Assembly (NCBI GenBank): GCA_016207465.1
Contig: JACQPP010000113.1
Coordinates: 1-11,186, forward strand
Direction: 5' to 3'
DNA length: 11,186 nt
From: Methanobacteriota archaeon
GTDB lineage: Archaea; Halobacteriota; Syntropharchaeia; JACQPP01
The notes under the pieces are model-generated. The model was not told the origin of the DNA, did not search any database, and saw nothing but the letters and a program-made list of their open reading frames with translations. The translations under genes were made by a program, and so were the position numbers. Each line of letters opens with the position of its first letter. The stretch's first letter is position 1. Below are positions 6,338 to 11,186 of this stretch, piece after piece.

Positions 6338-6877
6338 ATGCGAAGGGATAATCGGTTTGACCGCCGCGGTGGCGGCGGTGGAGGCGGCTACCGCGGAGGC
6401 GGTGGCGGAGGCGGCTACCGCGGAGGTGGTGGCGGAGGCGGCTACCGCGGAGGTGGTGGCGGAGGCGGCTACCGCGGAGGTGGTGGCGGAGGCTACGGCG
6501 GTGGAGGCGGCGGAGGTTATGGGGGCGGCGGACCCGCCTTCGGGCCGCGCCAGTCCTACACCGACCGGCCTGTGAAGGAGGGTGAGACCTATGATGTGGT
6601 CATCTCCGAGGTCGGCAACAAGGGGGACGGCCTGACGAGGGTGAACAACTTCGTCATCTTCGTCCCGGGGACCCAGAAGGACGAGCGGCTGAAGATTCGC
6701 ATCCGCGAGGTCCGGAGGACCTGTGCCATCGGCGAGCGCGCCGGCGAGGCCGGTCCCGCCGCAGAGGCGGCCCCCGCCGAGCCCGCCGGGGACGAGGAAG
6801 AGGCACCGGAGGGCGAGGAAGAGAAGGTGGAAGGCGGGGACGACGAAGAGGCCTCTGGGGACGAAGAGGAAGAGTAA
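6338..6877 (+). CDS. TRAM-domain RNA-binding protein with RGG/YG-repeat N-terminus and acidic tail
   Basis: The 179-aa protein has three parts. Residues 1-65 are low complexity, with DRRGG followed by YRGG-type repeats of 8-9 residues (tyrosines at 18, 27, 36, 45, 53, 61). Residues 78-132 form a TRAM domain: VKEGETYDVVISEVGNKGDG, FVIFVPGT, then LKIRIREVRRTCAIGE. Residues 135-179 are rich in Ala, Pro, Glu and Asp, ending DEEEE. Small archaeal TRAM proteins (about 70 aa) are known as cold-responsive RNA chaperones, and the domain binds structured RNA. RGG repeats also commonly bind RNA. A role as an RNA chaperone with disordered arms is inferred. The start is set by a strong GAGGTGA. It is divergent from trpE and ends at a hairpin terminator. 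It is the only plus-strand gene here. Confidence 0.9.
   Translation: MRRDNRFDRRGGGGGGGYRGGGGGGGYRGGGGGGGYRGGGGGGGYRGGGGGGYGGGGGGGYGGGGPAFGPRQSYTDRPVKEGETYDVVISEVGNKGDGLTRVNNFVIFVPGTQKDERLKIRIREVRRTCAIGERAGEAGPAAEAAPAEPAGDEEEAPEGEEEKVEGGDDEEASGDEEEE
6389..6535 (+). repeat. 27-nt tandem repeat coding for YRGGGGGGG
   Basis: Three full 27-nt units starting with tac occupy 6389-6415, 6416-6442 and 6443-6469, followed by shortened 24-nt units up to about 6535. Units differ only at a few wobble bases, which suggests recent expansion and a risk of copy-number change. The repeat makes the RGG/YG arm of the TRAM protein. Confidence 0.85.
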
Positions 6878-6893
6878 TCCGGCACTTGATTCC

Positions 6894-6937
6894 GGTCCCC
6901 CGCTCTCGCGGGGGACCCCGACTTTTTTCTAATTTTT
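6894..6937 (+). terminator. Hairpin and T-tract terminator of the TRAM gene
   Basis: Arms ggtcccccgc (6894-6903) and gcgggggacc (6908-6917) pair perfectly around a tctc loop and are followed by six Ts (6923-6928) and five more Ts (6933-6937). It lies 17 nt after the TRAM stop codon. The T-tracts overlap the inferred end of the convergent flavoprotein gene. Read leftward there is no T-tract after the hairpin, so it should act mainly on rightward transcripts. Confidence 0.8.
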
Positions 6938-7971
6938 GCGGGGTGACTGGAGGTTCCGGAGGCTCTCGCGGAGCGTGCGGGGAGCCATTGGAGGGAGAGG
7001 GGGGAGAGGCGCCCCAGTTCGGTGGCTCCGGCGGCCATGAGCCATGGGATGGCCCCCCGCTTGTCCCCGGCCATGACGCGGTCTGTGAGGCGGGCGTGGA
7101 GGTCCCAGGTGCGGAAGTGGCGGAGGACCCGGCGGGTGTAGGCCTCGCCATCGAGGCCGCTTCCATTGAGGCTGTCGAGGAGGAGGGAGGCGGAGCGGAG
7201 GGACTGCTGGATGCCCTCGCCAATCATGGGGACCACGGTGCCGATGGCCTCCCCGACCCCCGCCACCTTCCCCTGGACGAAGGGGAGGCAGCGGCTCGGA
7301 GGAATCCCGCGGATGGAGCCCCCGGTCTTCTCGAGGATGGTGCCTGGGTAGCGTTTCTGGAACTCCTCGAATGTGCGGTGGTGGCGGGGCTCCGTGGCGA
7401 TGGAGCCGATGTGATAGATGTTCTCCCCGAGGGGGAAACTCCAGAGGTATCCGAGGAGGCCCCGGTAAACATAGACGTAGAAGTCCCTCCACTGGAGGGC
7501 GTCGGTTCGGTAGCGGTACTCGACGGTGGGGGCCTTGAAGTCGCGGGCCACCGGGGGGAGCATCACCCGGTGGGCGCCCGAGGCGTCCACCACCAGGTCG
7601 CTCTCCTCCACCAGCCGCCGCCGGGCCTCCCGGTCCATGTCTACCCCGAACTCCACCGGCAGGCCCTCGACGAGGTCGAGGAGAAGGCGGGTCTTGTCGA
7701 AGGTGCAGAGGCCCCACGCGCGGCCGTAGATGGTCACCCACCGGTACTCCATCTTCAAGGCGCTGCTCCGGTAGAGCACGTAGGGGGAGAACTCCATCCC
7801 GGCCCGGGCCAGCAACCGCTGCATGATGTGCTCCTCGGTCCCCCAGGCGCACCGCGCGCGGAACCGCTCCCTCCTCTGCCGCTCCACCACCCGCACCTCG
7901 TGCCCCATCCGGTGGAGGCAACGGGCCAGGTAGGAGCCCGCCATCCCCGCCCCCACGATTCCGATGCGCAT
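6929..7971 (-). CDS. Geranylgeranyl-reductase-like FAD-dependent oxidoreductase, probable frameshift near 3' end
   Basis: The protein starts MRIGIVGAGMAGSYLARCL, an FAD-binding Rossmann motif (GAGMAG 7-12, E30 ending the second strand). It has DASGAH (129-134) and a second FAD-contact motif GVGEAIGTVVPMIGEGI (238-254). This is the pattern of the archaeal geranylgeranyl reductase family, which saturates isoprenoid chains of membrane lipids. The exact substrate cannot be told. The usual cysteine motif region reads RARCAWGT. Read strictly, the frame runs on to 6589 (460 aa) through the antisense of the TRAM gene and its terminator, giving a Ser-rich nonsense tail. Adding one base in the C-run at 6979-6982 gives RTLRESLRNLQSPRKN and a TAG at 6929-6931, about 347 aa in all. 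The feature end reflects that reading. It lies 20 nt after the ligase gene, in the same direction. Confidence 0.8.
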
Positions 7972-7991
7972 TGCCCTGGTGCAGAGTCCCC

Positions 7992-9335
7992 CTACCTTGA
8001 CTTGCGTTTTTCGACGCTCCTCTCGAAGGCCCGCACATCCCCCTCATATCCCGAGGGGCCCCGGAGGTCCTTTCGACTTCGTCGAAAAACCTCCGTTCCA
8101 GCAGACCGGAGGTCCACGAACCGCTTCCCCTTCCTCCCCAGCTCCGGGAGGCTCCCCGGGGGAAGGAGGACCACCTGGCCGGGGGACCACCAGACTCCCC
8201 CGCCCAGCCTCTCCCCGAGGCTCCTCCGCAGGGCGGGGCTCTCCCGGGCCTCCACGTAGAGCCTCACCTCGTCGAGGCCCCTCCGGTTGCGGTCCACGAC
8301 GCAGAGGTAGGTGCGCACCCCCGGCCGGGAGAGCACGGCCTCGTCAATGGCATAGGGACTCGTGAGGGCCCCCTTGATTTTCACCAAGTCGTCCCGGCGG
8401 TGCTCCACCGGCATGATGCGCACCGTGGTGCGGCCGCAGGGACAGGGCCCATGGTCAAGGCTCGAGATGTCCCCCGAGCGGAACCGGAGGGCGAGGGTCC
8501 CCGTGCGGGTGAGGACCGTATAGACCAGTTCGCCCCTCTCCCCATCCCCCAGGGGCTCCCCAGATTGAGGGTTGATGCACTCGACGAGGGTTTGGTCCTC
8601 GGGCCAGTGGAACCCCATCCGCTCCCCGCACTCGGCACCGGAGCCGCACTCCGAGAGACCGTATCCCCGGCGCACCTCCAGCCCCCACTCCCGCTCCAGC
8701 CGGTCGCGCACCCGGTCGGGCAAGGGCTCCCCCAGTCCGTAGAGAAGCCGCAGGGAGGACTTCCGGGGGTCCCCCACCACCTCGCGGTAGTCCCCCGCCC
8801 ACTTGAAGAGGAACTGGGGAATCCCCAGCACCACCGTAGGCCGGAAGAGGCCCATCAGCCGGGCCACCTGGGCCCCGGAGGCGAGCCTCCCCGCGGGGAC
8901 CACCCGGGCCCCCACCCGGCGGGCCCCCTCGTGGAGCATCCCCCCGGCGAAGAACATCCCATAGGGGACCAGGTTGAACACCGTGTCCCCCCGCGCGACC
9001 CCGACGGTCCCCAGGTTGCGCGCCTCCAGCCCGGTCTGCACCTCCACATCCCCCCGGGTGAAAGCCACCACCGTGGGGCTCCCCGTGGTCCCCGAGGTGG
9101 TGTGGAACACCGAGACCTCCCCCGGTCTCCCGATGGCCCCCGGAAAATCGGAGAGGTCCCTCTTGGAGATGAAGGGAAGTCTCTGGAGGTCCCCCGGCCG
9201 CCGGATGGAGCCCCGCGCGAGGCCCGCCCTCCTCCAGAGGCGGCGATAGAGAGGAGTCCCCCAGCCCAGGGCCACCGCCCGGCGCAGCCGCCGGGCCTGC
9301 AGTTCCCCCAGCCTGCGCCTCAAATTACTTGACAT
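7992..9335 (-). CDS. Phenylacetate-CoA-ligase-like adenylate-forming enzyme (PaaK family)
   Basis: The 447-aa protein belongs to the ANL superfamily: P-loop HTTSGTTGSP (78-87), GIPQFLFKW (171-179), GYGLSE (224-229), FRSGDIS (285-291) and RRDDLVKIKG (313-322). C230, C237, C298 and C300 (GPCPCG) form a likely metal site seen in PaaK relatives. Such enzymes activate a carboxylate with ATP and usually pass it to CoA. The acid used here is unknown, and an adenylation-only role is possible. Family members normally end near KGKRFVDLR (402-410). This one has about 37 more residues, part of them encoded by a palindrome (8062-8095), so the tail may be acquired. ATG at 9333-9335 overlaps the upstream membrane-protein gene by 11 nt. 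The flavoprotein gene follows after 20 nt. Confidence 0.88.
   Translation of the reverse strand: MSSNLRRRLGELQARRLRRAVALGWGTPLYRRLWRRAGLARGSIRRPGDLQRLPFISKRDLSDFPGAIGRPGEVSVFHTTSGTTGSPTVVAFTRGDVEVQTGLEARNLGTVGVARGDTVFNLVPYGMFFAGGMLHEGARRVGARVVPAGRLASGAQVARLMGLFRPTVVLGIPQFLFKWAGDYREVVGDPRKSSLRLLYGLGEPLPDRVRDRLEREWGLEVRRGYGLSECGSGAECGERMGFHWPEDQTLVECINPQSGEPLGDGERGELVYTVLTRTGTLALRFRSGDISSLDHGPCPCGRTTVRIMPVEHRRDDLVKIKGALTSPYAIDEAVLSRPGVRTYLCVVDRNRRGLDEVRLYVEARESPALRRSLGERLGGGVWWSPGQVVLLPPGSLPELGRKGKRFVDLRSAGTEVFRRSRKDLRGPSGYEGDVRAFERSVEKRKSR
8062..8095. repeat. 34-nt palindromic element in the ligase C-terminal tail
   Basis: Arms cggaggt-cc-tttcgac (8062-8077) and gtcgaaa-a-acctccg (8081-8095) pair over 14 bp with one small mismatched bulge around a ttc loop. 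It encodes TEVFRRSRKDLR beyond the point where PaaK proteins usually end. The core TTTCGAC/GTCGAAA resembles palindromic repeats that recur in some prokaryotic genomes. Whether it recurs in this genome cannot be seen here. Confidence 0.7.
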
Positions 9336-9681
9336 CCTTCAGGATGTTCCAGATGGTCAGGCAGAAATAGATGACCCCCCCGTAGACCGCCAGGGAATAG
9401 ACCCCGTAGGGGACGAAGTTCCCCATGGCCTCCGTCCCGAACCACTCCACGGGGGTCAGGGCCGCCCAGGTGTACATCTGCACGATGGTGACGATGGCCA
9501 TCGGCACCGCCACCAGCGTGAAAAAGTGGCTGAGCTTGTCATAGTGGAGGAAGAGGCGGGCCTTGATGACCGCCTGGTTCCTCTGCAGGCCCTTCAGGAG
9601 AAACCCGATGCTGATGAGCACGAAAACCCCCAGGAGGACGCTGAACCCCTGCAGGGCCGCCGCCGTCGTCAATTGCTGCAT
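9325..9681 (-). CDS. Three-helix membrane protein of unknown function
   Basis: I do not recognise this family. With the ATG at 9679-9681 it has 118 residues and three hydrophobic segments: about 10-30 (GFSVLLGVFVLISIGFLL), 51-72 (FFTLVAVPMAIVTIVQMYTW) and 90-113 (YGVYSLAVYGGVIYFCLTIW). Between helices 1 and 2 is a basic stretch with HYDKLSH, and the protein ends in NILKDVK. A TTG at 9699 in the same frame would add MIPHPG but has no better ribosome site. A CATATAG box lies about 28 nt before the ATG, which favours the ATG and a leaderless start. The stop overlaps the ligase start by 11 nt, so the two are probably co-translated. It lies 36 nt after the ACT-domain regulator. A membrane partner for the ligase or flavoprotein is only a possibility. 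Confidence 0.75.
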   Translation of the reverse strand: MQQLTTAAALQGFSVLLGVFVLISIGFLLKGLQRNQAVIKARLFLHYDKLSHFFTLVAVPMAIVTIVQMYTWAALTPVEWFGTEAMGNFVPYGVYSLAVYGGVIYFCLTIWNILKDVK

Positions 9682-9706
9682 ACCCGGATGGGGAATCAAC
9701 CGGGGG

Positions 9707-9713
9707 CTATATG
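9707..9713 (-). promoter_or_regulatory. TATA-like box before the three-helix membrane protein
   Basis: CATATAG on the minus strand, about 28 nt upstream of the ATG at 9681, in a short AT-rich gap after the ACT-regulator stop. The spacing suits an archaeal promoter with a leaderless transcript, so the membrane protein, ligase and flavoprotein genes may have their own promoter. The match is short and unproven. Confidence 0.3.
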
Positions 9714-9717
9714 AATG

Positions 9718-10233
9718 TTATTTGGTGTGGACCACGACACTCTTCACCTGGGGGAGCCTCCGCAGCCGCTCCAGCACCTCCCCGGGAATCTCCCCCTCCA
9801 GGATGAGGGTGAGCCGCGCCTCCTCCGCCAGATAGGGGTCGTCGGCAATGGCCTGCCGGATGGAGATGCCCGCGTCCGACACGGCCTTCGCCACCTCCTG
9901 GAGGATTCCGGGCTCCGAGGCGTCGGAGGCCACAATCTCCACCACCCCCAGCCCGAGGGCCGGGGCCGCCTCCTTCAGGAACACCGTGGGCCAAAGCCGG
10001 GTGAAGACCGCCGCCAGTTCCGGCACCCCCAGCAGCCCCTGCACCGTGGCCACCACCGCCCTCCGGTCCACCCCGGCCCGGCGGGCCACCTCCGCCTCCG
10101 CCACCCGCACCTCCCCCGCGAAGATGCCCTCCGGGGAGACCCGCAGCCCCAGAGAGAAGAGCAGACGCGCCACCCTCCGCTGCGCCGGAGAACGCGAGAG
10201 AGACTCATCCAGCAGTTTCCAGAGGTCCCGCAT
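9718..10233 (-). CDS. Predicted regulator of amino acid metabolism with ACT domain (COG2150 type)
   Basis: The 171-aa protein matches the archaeal COG2150 pattern. An N-terminal helical part MRDLWKLLDESLSRSPAQRR leads to a putative helix-turn-helix (EVRVAEAEVARRAGVDRRAV, 41-60). A conserved FLKEAAPALGLGVVEI (85-100) comes next, followed by an ACT domain from about 96 to 170 that includes EPGILQEVAKAVSDAGISIR. ACT domains bind small effectors, often amino acids, so it probably senses an amino acid and controls genes or enzymes. Its target is not known. It could relate to the trp operon about 3.6 kb away, but nothing in the sequence proves this. The frame is open further upstream to 10368. I choose ATG at 10231-10233 because the family begins there, GGTGGTG lies just upstream, and it overlaps the stop of a small membrane-peptide gene as TGATG. 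Confidence 0.85.
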   Translation of the reverse strand: MRDLWKLLDESLSRSPAQRRVARLLFSLGLRVSPEGIFAGEVRVAEAEVARRAGVDRRAVVATVQGLLGVPELAAVFTRLWPTVFLKEAAPALGLGVVEIVASDASEPGILQEVAKAVSDAGISIRQAIADDPYLAEEARLTLILEGEIPGEVLERLRRLPQVKSVVVHTK

Positions 10234-10331
10234 CACACCACCACCAGCAGGGACAGCACATAGGCGGCCCCCGCCCCGAAGAGCAAAAGGAGGCTGAAGG
10301 TCTTCAACACAACCGGGTCCACAGACGGCAT
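10233..10331 (-). CDS. Small single-helix membrane peptide (32 aa), unknown
   Basis: This short open frame begins with ATG at 10329-10331 and ends with TGA at 10233-10235. The peptide opens MPSVDPVVLKTFS and then is almost wholly hydrophobic (LLLLFGAGAAYVLSLLVVV), which is one membrane-spanning helix with a short polar N-terminus. Its stop overlaps the ACT-regulator start by one base (TGATG), the arrangement of translational coupling. GGGGGA lies about 5 nt before the start, and a promoter-like repeat lies just upstream. No family is recognised. It could be a real small membrane protein or a translated leader that sets regulator expression. The composition and coupling support translation, but conservation must decide. 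Confidence 0.55.
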   Translation of the reverse strand: MPSVDPVVLKTFSLLLLFGAGAAYVLSLLVVV

Positions 10332-10338
10332 CAGATTC

Positions 10339-10407
10339 CCCCGGAAAACCTGGGGGAGAGCATTTCAAATAGTTTGCGCCGGGGGCGGCGCGCCACCCGG
10401 CCCCGGA
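10339..10407. repeat. 69-bp direct repeat, copy A (promoter-like cassette)
   Basis: This copy matches 11040-11107 with only a few substitutions and one single-base indel. Read leftward it holds an imperfect ggcgcgcc-centred palindrome, an AT-rich core AAACTATTTGAAATG (10362-10376) that can serve as a TATA box, and a CCCCC/GGGGG hairpin (10338-10356). It ends 8 nt before the ATG of the membrane-peptide gene, so it probably contains that operon's promoter and leader. Confidence 0.85.
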
Positions 10408-10432
10408 GGATTTCGCGGATGAGGTCCCGGGG

Positions 10433-10831
10433 TCAGTAGGCCACGACCTGAACCCCGGGGATGCGCTCGAAGTCCTTCCGGTTGCGGGTCACGATGCGGT
10501 TCTCGCCGTAAGCGAGAGCGATGGCGGCAATCATCAGGTCCCAGTCACCGACCGAGACCCCCTGCCGACGGAGGCCCGCCTTGAGGCGACCGTATTCCCG
10601 CACCGCCATCAAGTTCACATCCAAAACCACCATGTTCTGCAGCATCCTGTCGATCTCGTCCACCCGCTCCCTGGCGCGGGAATACTCCCATGCGCCCTCA
10701 TACATCTCTGCCGCGTTGATGATGGTGGTGACGACCCTCTCGCCACGCGAGAGCATCTCCTGCAGTTTCTCCCGCGCCCCGGGCTCCCCACGGCTGATGT
10801 CCACCAGAAAACTGGAGTCCAGGCAGACCAC
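10433..10831 (-). CDS. PIN-domain ribonuclease toxin (VapC-like)
   Basis: The 132-aa protein has the PIN-domain layout of VapC toxins, which are Mg-dependent endoribonucleases. Acidic residues fall where the active site needs them: D5 in LDSSFLVDIS, E42 in NAAEMYEG, D96/D98 in GDWDLMIAAIAL, and the closing TRNRKDFERIPGV motif (D120). Length is normal. The start is GTG at 10829-10831, 6 nt after the stop of a 44-aa gene that would be its antitoxin. GGTGA at that stop serves as the ribosome site, so production depends on translation of the partner. Target RNA cannot be inferred. It is flanked with its partner by two direct repeats. Confidence 0.9.
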   Translation of the reverse strand: MVCLDSSFLVDISRGEPGAREKLQEMLSRGERVVTTIINAAEMYEGAWEYSRARERVDEIDRMLQNMVVLDVNLMAVREYGRLKAGLRRQGVSVGDWDLMIAAIALAYGENRIVTRNRKDFERIPGVQVVAY

Positions 10832-10837
10832 GTCCCT

Positions 10838-10972
10838 TCACCGAAACTGCTTCTTGCCCCGCTCGGCGATGACCCGCTCGAGGATAGCCACGTACTCCTC
10901 GTCCCACGGGTGCTTCTCGAACCACTCCAGCAGGAACGCCGGGTCCCCGCGCCGGACCAGTTTCTCCTCCAT
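10838..10972 (-). CDS. Putative antitoxin partner of the PIN toxin (44 aa)
   Basis: This small frame runs from ATG at 10970-10972 to TGA at 10838-10840. The 44-aa peptide starts MEEKLVRRGDPAFLLEWFEK, continues with HPWDEEYVAILERVIAER and ends GKKQFR: charged and helical in character. It sits directly upstream of the PIN toxin (6 nt), the usual VapB place, and its stop codon region provides the toxin's ribosome site. I do not recognise a classical VapB DNA-binding fold (AbrB, RHH, Phd) in so short a sequence. It may carry only the toxin-neutralising part. Position and size support the assignment, while homology is not seen. TATA-like CTTAATAG lies 28 nt upstream. Confidence 0.65.
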   Translation of the reverse strand: MEEKLVRRGDPAFLLEWFEKHPWDEEYVAILERVIAERGKKQFR

Positions 10973-10996
10973 ACAATCCGATGTCTCCCTGCGGCG

Positions 10997-11004
10997 CTAT
11001 TAAG
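10997..11004 (-). promoter_or_regulatory. TATA-like box for the toxin-antitoxin pair
   Basis: CTTAATAG on the minus strand, centred about 28 nt upstream of the antitoxin ATG, in GC-rich surroundings. The spacing suits a leaderless archaeal transcript. The AT-rich core of repeat copy B about 70 nt further upstream is a second candidate promoter. Confidence 0.4.
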
Positions 11005-11039
11005 GCTTTCGAGAGGGGCGCCAGCGGCCCCGGCCCGCA

Positions 11040-11107
11040 CCCCGGGAAACCTGGGAGAGAGCATTTCAAATAGTTTGCGCCGGGGTGGCGCGCCACCCGG
11101 CCCCGGA
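11040..11107. repeat. 68-bp direct repeat, copy B (promoter-like cassette)
   Basis: This is the second copy of the 10339-10407 repeat, offset by about 700 bp and in the same orientation. Here the palindrome gggtggcgcgccaccc (11083-11098) is perfect, followed leftward by the same AT-rich core and the CCCGGG/CCTGGG hairpin. It lies upstream of the toxin-antitoxin pair. Together the two copies bracket that pair. The remaining 11108-11186 shows no gene, only an imperfect cctccaca/tgtgggagg inverted repeat. Confidence 0.85.
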
Positions 11108-11186
11108 CTACCCACCCCCGCCGTGGTCCACAACCTCTGGGTCCTCCACAATGTGTGGGAGGCCCGATGGTTCGGGGAGACACCGC

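Noticed and set aside
6150..6575. Plus-strand frame starting MCFSGRH with a hydrophobic stretch
   Set aside because: After the gene-free leader it continues through the Gly-repeat DNA of the TRAM gene in a different frame, giving an AATAEVVAE artefact. The ribosome site favours the frame at 6338.
6589..6928. Ser/Pro-rich C-terminal extension of the flavoprotein
   Set aside because: It is the antisense of the TRAM domain and acidic-tail codons and crosses a strong terminator. A frameshift upstream explains it better.
11108..11186. Hairpin-like cctccaca/tgtgggagg at the right edge considered as a tRNA or terminator
   Set aside because: There is no cloverleaf, no T-tract and one unpaired base in a short stem. 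It is cut by the window edge and too weak to call.

Overview
The window looks like a GC-rich archaeal chromosome segment. The archaeal signs are a COG2150-type ACT-domain regulator, a geranylgeranyl-reductase-like flavoprotein, a stand-alone TRAM-domain protein, AT-rich TATA-like boxes about 25-30 nt upstream of starts, and a GAGGTGA ribosome binding site matching the archaeal 16S tail. A euryarchaeal origin, possibly Thermoplasmatota, is a guess. The proteins lack the pervasive acidity of haloarchaea. Almost all genes read on the minus strand, and only the TRAM gene reads on the plus strand.

Region 1 (1-6120) is a tryptophan operon transcribed leftward in the order trpE, trpG, a trpD-like paralog (TrpD2/YbiB type), trpD, trpC, trpF, trpB. 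trpB runs off the left edge. Genes are packed tightly: ATGA overlaps join trpE/trpG and trpD2/trpD, and the other gaps are 2-36 nt. Together the enzymes convert chorismate to anthranilate (TrpEG), phosphoribosylanthranilate (TrpD), CdRP (TrpF), indole-glycerol phosphate (TrpC) and then, with TrpB and presumably TrpA beyond the edge, tryptophan. The extra paralog has lost the PRPP-binding signature and is the odd member. trpE carries an in-frame repeated, palindromic insertion.

Region 2 (6100-6940) is a divergent control region with a perfect 18-bp inverted repeat, followed rightward by a roughly 200-nt gene-free leader. It then holds a TRAM-domain protein with an RGG/Tyr-Gly repeat N-terminus and a very acidic C-terminus, and a strong hairpin plus T-tract terminator.

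Region 3 (6929-10331) is a leftward cluster: a 32-codon single-helix membrane peptide, an ACT-domain regulator coupled to it by TGATG, a three-helix membrane protein, a phenylacetate-CoA-ligase-like adenylating enzyme and a geranylgeranyl-reductase-like flavoprotein. The flavoprotein seems to carry a frameshift close to its 3' end. The ligase has a C-terminal tail encoded partly by a strong palindrome.

Region 4 (10339-11107) is a small toxin-antitoxin-like pair: a 44-aa protein and a PIN-domain nuclease. It is flanked by two nearly identical ~69-bp direct repeats. Each repeat holds a palindrome, an AT-rich promoter-like core and a small hairpin. One copy sits in front of the toxin-antitoxin pair and the other in front of the membrane-peptide/ACT-regulator operon. 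The last ~80 bases show no gene.
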